A stretch of 64,000 bases of DNA from contig CM069870.1 in the NCBI GenBank assembly GCA_036172665.1, forward strand, positions 22,852,001 through 22,916,000, written 5' to 3'. How positions within the stretch are numbered: the first letter of the stretch is position 1; each line of letters begins with the position of its first letter. This document shows, one piece after another, positions 59,703 through 64,000 of this stretch. The notes under the pieces were generated by a model that was not told the DNA's origin, made no database searches, and worked only from the letters and a program-made list of their open reading frames with translations. This DNA comes from Prosopocoilus inquinatus (taxonomy: Eukaryota; Arthropoda; Insecta; Coleoptera; Lucanidae). The position numbers and the translations under genes are program-made.

Positions 59703-60359
59703 AATCAAAACAATTTGCACAAAATTTTTCTAAAATCTTTCATTATGCTTTGACAGCAAGCATGGCCGCCTTGCATGGGGGACTCATTAGGAGCAAATCC
59801 CGCTTCAATTTGTCTATCCTACTGCAATGTTAGGTCAAAAAGCGATAGTAAGATGTCGCTATTTTATATGATTATTATTATTATTATTATTATTATTTTG
59901 GCAATTGGTTACAAAACCATGTGCCAGACTTTTAAGTTGGTATTAATGGTATTTGTTTTTATCCACTTTATATTAAACTTTTTAGTTTAATAATTATAAC
60001 AGGAACATTTAAATTCATAAGTTAATTTTTGACAGAGTTAAAAAAAGAATTATTAGTTTAAACCTGCCTAAATTCAAATTTGATAAAATATAAGGAACAC
60101 CATAGTAGAAATATCGTATACTCTCCCTCCAATCAGCCGCCAAGTCAGGGGTGGGGAGGAAGAGTGTACGATACTCCATGGCTTGCTTTACTGAAACAAA
60201 TTTTTAGACGAAATGCACTGACCGTATATGATATCAATTCAGCCGACCGTGCTTTTTTTTACAACGGCAACTAACAACCAAAACTTACGATTTAATTTTT
60301 ATTTGGCTGCGAGTGACAATTTTGAAATACGAAGAAATTAACTTCGACGCGATTTTTCC

Positions 60360-61130
60360 TACTTTTCATATTTTCTTTTAAATTTTTTTGCTTGGATTGA
60401 ATAGAACTAGATTTGGTTGGGTTGGGTTGCCGGACTGGTGGAGCTTCGTTTTAATTGACTTTCAATTTTTAACATTTTTTACTGCGGCTCAATTTTCTTA
60501 CTTCCAATTTTTCCTGTAACTTTTAATTTTTTGCTCGTGTTAAATGGGTGGAGGTCAGCTGGGTGTTTAGTCAAATTTCGTTTTAATCGAATTTTAATTT
60601 ATTTTTAACTTTTTATTTATTTGCTTTGATTGAATAGAGTTGAGTTCAGTTGTAGGGTTGAATTGGGTTGACCTTAAGGTCAATCAATTTTCGCTTTAGT
60701 TATTTTTTAAATTTATAATATTTTTACTTTTAATTTTTCTTGTAACCATTAATTTTTTGTTTGTGTCAAATAAGGTTGGTCGAATTTAGTTTTGAGTTTT
60801 AATTTTTAACATTTTTTTAACTTATTGATCTTTCTGTAATTTTGAATTTCGTACTCGTATTAAATTAGTTGGATTTGGGTTGATTTCAGATGGATTTTGT
60901 TGACATTAATTTTTTGTTTTTCTAATTTAATGCCTAGTTTTAATTTTTTAATTGTTTCACGATTTTTAATCTTTCATTTAAAGTGATTAGTTAGAATTGG
61001 GTTGACCTTGAGATTGGTCAAGCTTCGCTTTAATCTTTTCTTAATTTCCAACTTTTGTTTACATTTAATTTTCTTGTAAGTTTTCTTTCTTGTTTCGATT
61101 GAATAGGGTTCGGTTGAGTTGAGGTCTGAA
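60360..61130. repeat. GGTTG-rich diverged satellite (complement of the 36.5-39.4 kb family)
   Basis: GGTTGGGTTG, GAATTGGGTTGACCTTAAGG and TTGAATAGAGTTGAGTT recur with TTTTAATTTTT stretches. Read on the - strand these are the CAACC/AACTCAACC words of the 36.5-39.4 kb arrays. Confidence 0.65.
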
Positions 61131-61272
61131 GCGACTTCAAACGAGGCAAAGTTACCTTCTGGTTATATGTTACTGATTTTTAGGCGACTAACTTATGACG
61201 TCACCCGTAACTTCGGTAACGTTTTGAGCTTACTGTGCTCTGAAATGAGTAAGCTTAAAATATTAGAGGTTA

Positions 61273-61492
61273 CACCCGTATTCATAAACCAAAACTTACC
61301 CTATGCGTTCGTTTACAATTCCCTATATTTCATAAACGGTATGTATTTCCCACATTGTGGGAAAGTAATTCACATAACGTTCATAAACCCTCACTGATCA
61401 TGCGCCAAAAATACGGAAAATATGCTCAATTTATGAAATATAGCCAATTTTAAGCGGGGACATAGTGTAAGTTTTGTTTATGAATACGGACC
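61273..61492. repeat. MITE, CCCGTATTCATAAACC family, copy 2
   Basis: It has the same ends and length as the copy at 10,638-10,857, between TTA trinucleotides (61,270-61,272 and 61,493-61,495). The interior CCTCACTGATCATGCGCCAA aligns with CGTCACTGATTATACGCCAA in copy 1. Confidence 0.85.
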
Positions 61493-61950
61493 TTAGAGTA
61501 CTAATACAGGGGCAATTACAAGTTACAGTCTCGAGTACAGTTACTTCGGGCCCCATCATTACTTATTACTATTAAAATAGTGTACCTACTCGTCAAAGAA
61601 AGATAACATTTAAAATTTCACCTATTTCATTTAAAATCTACTGCATGCAAAGTGTTTACGCAATAGTTGATCAGCAAATAGTTTCCTTGGATTCTTTTTC
61701 ATGTTGGTGTACTTACTGAAAGTAACTAATAGTTAACTCACGAAAATTACAAAATACCACCAAAGGTTCACATTGGATTCCAATAAGTATCAATACAACA
61801 ACACAATATACAGGGTGCCCATTTCAAGTCATAATCCTAATTCCTCGAGAATTGGAAATAGGAAACCCAATGTACTTGCATGCTTTTAGTATTACATACC
61901 CAATTTATTTATTTCTTTTGATTTGATTTCAATAAATTACTCCCTTGCAG

Positions 61951-62836
61951 TGACTCCGGGATAGAAATCAAAGATTTTGGTTCAAGTTGGAGGGATGGCA
62001 TAGCATTTCTAGCCATAATCGACGCGATCAAGGCAAATCTGATAAACATAGCCGAACTGAAAAAGGCGTCGAACAGAACTCGCCTGGAAACCGCTTTCGA
62101 TGTGGCAGAATCGGAGCTGGGCATAACACGCCTCCTCGACCCCGAAGATGTGGATGTCCCCAAACCAGACGAGCGCTCCATAATGACTTACGTAGCGCAG
62201 TTCTTACACAAGTACCCTGAACCTAAGAACACCAGGAATGACGCATTTACGGCCATCCAAGAGAAATACAATGAGTTGCTGACGTGGTTGCTGAAGAAGA
62301 CCCAGTACTTGGAGCATTTGCAGCACACGAATTCGCTACCACTCGATTATGATAGTTATTTATCTTTTAAGAATGAAGTCGACGAAAGAGAGAGTACTTA
62401 CAATAAGCTGAAGACTTTGATAGATTCGCAGAGTTTGATTTCGATTACCAGAGAGTCTTGGGGTGAGGTTGTTCACCTTTGGAACCTCCTTCAGAAGCAG
62501 CTGCTGCATTGGCTGTGGTTGTTGGACTCGAGATTGGGAGGGGATTTTAAATTTGTAGGAGAGTGGTTGGCCAAGGCCGAGCAGCTGATTAACGACAACG
62601 AAATACCGACTCTTATGAACGAAGAGACGGCAGCTATTATTAGTAGGAAACTGGAGGAGCATAAGGCTTTCTTCGTAGACTTACCCACCGTACAAGCCAA
62701 GTTTTTACAAGCTTATAATAGTCCTTTAGCCCGTGATGTGCCTTCCGCCCAATTAAGTAATATGCATAAGAGACTGAATGTTGTTGGACCTAAAGCAGCT
62801 CAGAGAAGAGTTAGACTGAAATTCCTCGAGCATAAA
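61951..62836 (+). CDS. Msp300: Msp300/nesprin-1, rest of CH2 and first spectrin-like region
   Basis: Acceptor CCCTTGCAG, donor GTAAGT, 295 full codons plus the last base of a split Ser codon. It begins DSGIEIKDFGSSWRDGIAFL and completes CH2 with LLDPEDVDVPKPDERSIMTY followed by VAQFLHKYP, the conserved nesprin CH2 end. About 200 residues of charged helical sequence follow, with heptad-like Leu/Trp spacing (for example EKYNELLTWLLKKTQYLEHL and WLAKAEQLI), consistent with the first spectrin-like repeats. The two CH domains together bind F-actin in the family. Confidence 0.96.
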
Positions 62837-62899
62837 GTAAGTGTTTTGTTAAAACGAAGCGGCGGCGACGTTTTGAGCTAAATTGATTTTGATTTTTAG

Positions 62900-63101
62900 T
62901 GTTGTTTAATTGCGTTCTTGCAACTTACGGAAACCAAATTGAAATCGTGGACTTCGAAATACGAAAGCTTAGACAAGGTGATACAGATTCTAGAGCAGTA
63001 CAGGAACTTTGTTTCAAAGAATCACATTTTCCAAGAATTTAACAAAGCCTACATCGATATGCAGGCGGTGATCGAAGAATACAAACGGGATGGAAATATT
63101 G
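62900..63101 (+). CDS. Msp300: Msp300/nesprin-1, spectrin-like region
   Basis: The acceptor is GATTTTTAG and the donor GTGAGT. Phase-0 reading gives CCLIAFLQLTETKLKSWTSK and then YESLDKVIQILEQY and FNKAYIDMQAVIEEY, all helical. The exon ends one base into a Gly codon. The intron on its left is only 63 bp. Confidence 0.92.
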
Positions 63102-63166
63102 GTGAGTTTATCTTGCATTATCATCATTATCATTTGTTGAGATGGTAATTTTCTTTTATTTTTTAG

Positions 63167-64000
63167 GTAAAAGAGAGGCAGCGGATATTGAAAAATTCAT
63201 GTCCGACATCGCTGAAAAGTGGAAGAGCATCTCCATGGAGCTGCGCTGCTTGCAGGGAATGTTGGAGGAAGTGCTGGTGTATTGGAGGCGGTGGAACGTG
63301 CTCTCAGTGGAATTCGAAGACTGGCTGAACAAGGCAGAGAGGGCGGTGAATTTGCCCGAGGAACAATGCATGGAGTTCTTCCAGGATATTACGGTTTGGA
63401 AGGACAACTACCAACTGTTGGGGGACACTGTCAGCTTCCTTATAGCCACCTGCGAGAATAAAGTTGCACTGAACATGCGAGATCAATACACAAGAATGAC
63501 AGAGCGTTGGGATAAGTTATACCCGACTGTGAGCAGGTATAGCCATGCCGGTGATATACTGAGGAACCGCAAGGACTTCCGAGCAGGCGTCGATGTCTTA
63601 TCGAATTGGATTGCGAAAGCCGAAGGCGTCCTCAACTCACAAGAATTAGAATCGACAGAAAAAATCAAGCAACATCTAGAGAGGCTGCAGAACTTACAGG
63701 GGGAAGTGGAAGGAACCGAGAACCTCTTCAAGAACATAAGCAAAACCTTCCAGTCGTTGATTCAGGATTTAACACGAGACGAAGTGGATCGCATGATGGC
63801 AACTCTAAAAAATCAAAAGGAGTCACTCGTGAAAATCCGCGCACTAATCCCGATGCAGATTCACTTATTCAATCAGTTGCTCGTGCAACAGCAATCTCTG
63901 GAGACGGGACAGAAAGAAATCACGCAGTGGCTTGACGAGGCCGAAACCTTACTGAGCGGGCTCTCCCTCTCGACCAACAAAGAAGACTTAATCTCACAAT
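63167..64000 (+). CDS. Msp300: Msp300/nesprin-1, spectrin-like repeats, continues past window
   Basis: The acceptor TTTTTAG precedes 63,167, where GT completes the split Gly codon. The frame stays open for 277 codons to the window edge. Spectrin-repeat features are regularly spaced Trp residues in helix A (EKWKSISMELRCLQGMLEEV, VYWRRWNVLSVEFEDWLNKA, VLSNWIAKAEGVLNS, QWLDEAETLLSG). The rest of the protein, usually many thousand residues with a C-terminal KASH domain in nuclear isoforms, is off the right edge. Confidence 0.95.

Larger units (their letters stand above)
59300..59872. mobile_element. Hammerhead-bearing inverted-repeat element in TTA microsatellite
   Basis: Inverted arms of about 150 bp (59,307-59,457 and 59,588-59,737) each contain one complete hammerhead motif on opposite strands. 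A 100-base segment beginning GCATGGGGGACTCATTAGGA and ending in TCGCTATTTTATATG is directly repeated at 59,462-59,562 and 59,773-59,872, so each arm is followed by the same non-palindromic segment. Both outer borders run into TTA or ATT repeats. The direct-plus-inverted order suggests a tandem or templated double insertion of one unit. Confidence 0.75.
56083..61950. other. Msp300 intron, 5.9 kb
   Basis: It contains a MITE (56,596-56,723), hammerhead-bearing insertions (58,304-58,595 and 59,300-59,872), another MITE (59,112-59,237), a satellite fragment (60,360-61,130) and a MITE (61,273-61,492). A poly-C/poly-A run lies at about 57,136-57,166. No extra coding exon is recognised. Confidence 0.75.

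Noticed and set aside
1..64000. CRISPR arrays, bacterial operons or ribosomal RNA genes
   Set aside because: No regularly spaced identical repeats of CRISPR type and no rRNA sequence were seen; the gene structure with spliced exons is eukaryotic.

Overview
This window is eukaryotic and reads as AT-rich insect DNA. Its only host gene I can support is the 5' coding part of Msp300, the insect nesprin-1 orthologue, on the + strand from 49,021 to the right edge. The transposon load (mariner, hAT, an R1-like non-LTR element, Penelope-like elements with hammerhead motifs, and many small elements that begin TACAGGG) fits an arthropod. A beetle is my guess, but nothing in the window proves it.

Layout. 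From 1 to about 49,000 there is no convincing host exon; this is probably intron or upstream DNA of Msp300, filled with nested mobile DNA. The left part (1,375-3,650) holds a decayed Penelope-like reverse transcriptase, a small hammerhead-bearing inverted-repeat insertion inside it, and a second inverted-repeat element. A 4.4-kb hAT-ended composite with an exact 8-bp target duplication spans 6,603-10,996 and contains a mariner, a foldback element and a MITE. Tandem satellites lie at 11.7-12.5 kb and 18.3-20.0 kb, and diverged purine- or pyrimidine-rich repeats at 13.4-14.4, 29.8-31.7, 47.2-48.4 and 50.2-51.2 kb. Large inverted-repeat elements lie at 23.7-26.8 and 33.3-35.6 kb. An R1-like retrotransposon fragment sits in a CAACC-rich satellite at 36.5-39.4 kb. 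A tandem duplication at 40.2-44.0 kb was later hit by a hAT element that itself carries a nested hAT MITE.

Msp300. Seven exons (49,021-49,082; 54,487-54,582; 54,651-54,827; 55,928-56,082; 61,951-62,836; 62,900-63,101; 63,167-64,000 and beyond) join in one open frame of about 803 residues. They encode the tandem calponin-homology actin-binding module followed by the first spectrin-like helical repeats. The start codon and first exon are not identified, and most of the protein, including any KASH domain, lies beyond the window.

The most notable signal is a set of small insertions with one shared design: an inverted repeat that carries hammerhead-ribozyme-like cores, an unpaired 30-50 base tail on one side, and an 11-14 bp target duplication. 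Four loci show the duplication and the tail (2,264-2,488; 44,159-44,354; 52,807-52,990; 58,304-58,595); others (1,375-2,129; 59,300-59,872) lie in microsatellites. The best-formed ribozyme is at 59,614-59,702, where all three helices can be drawn.
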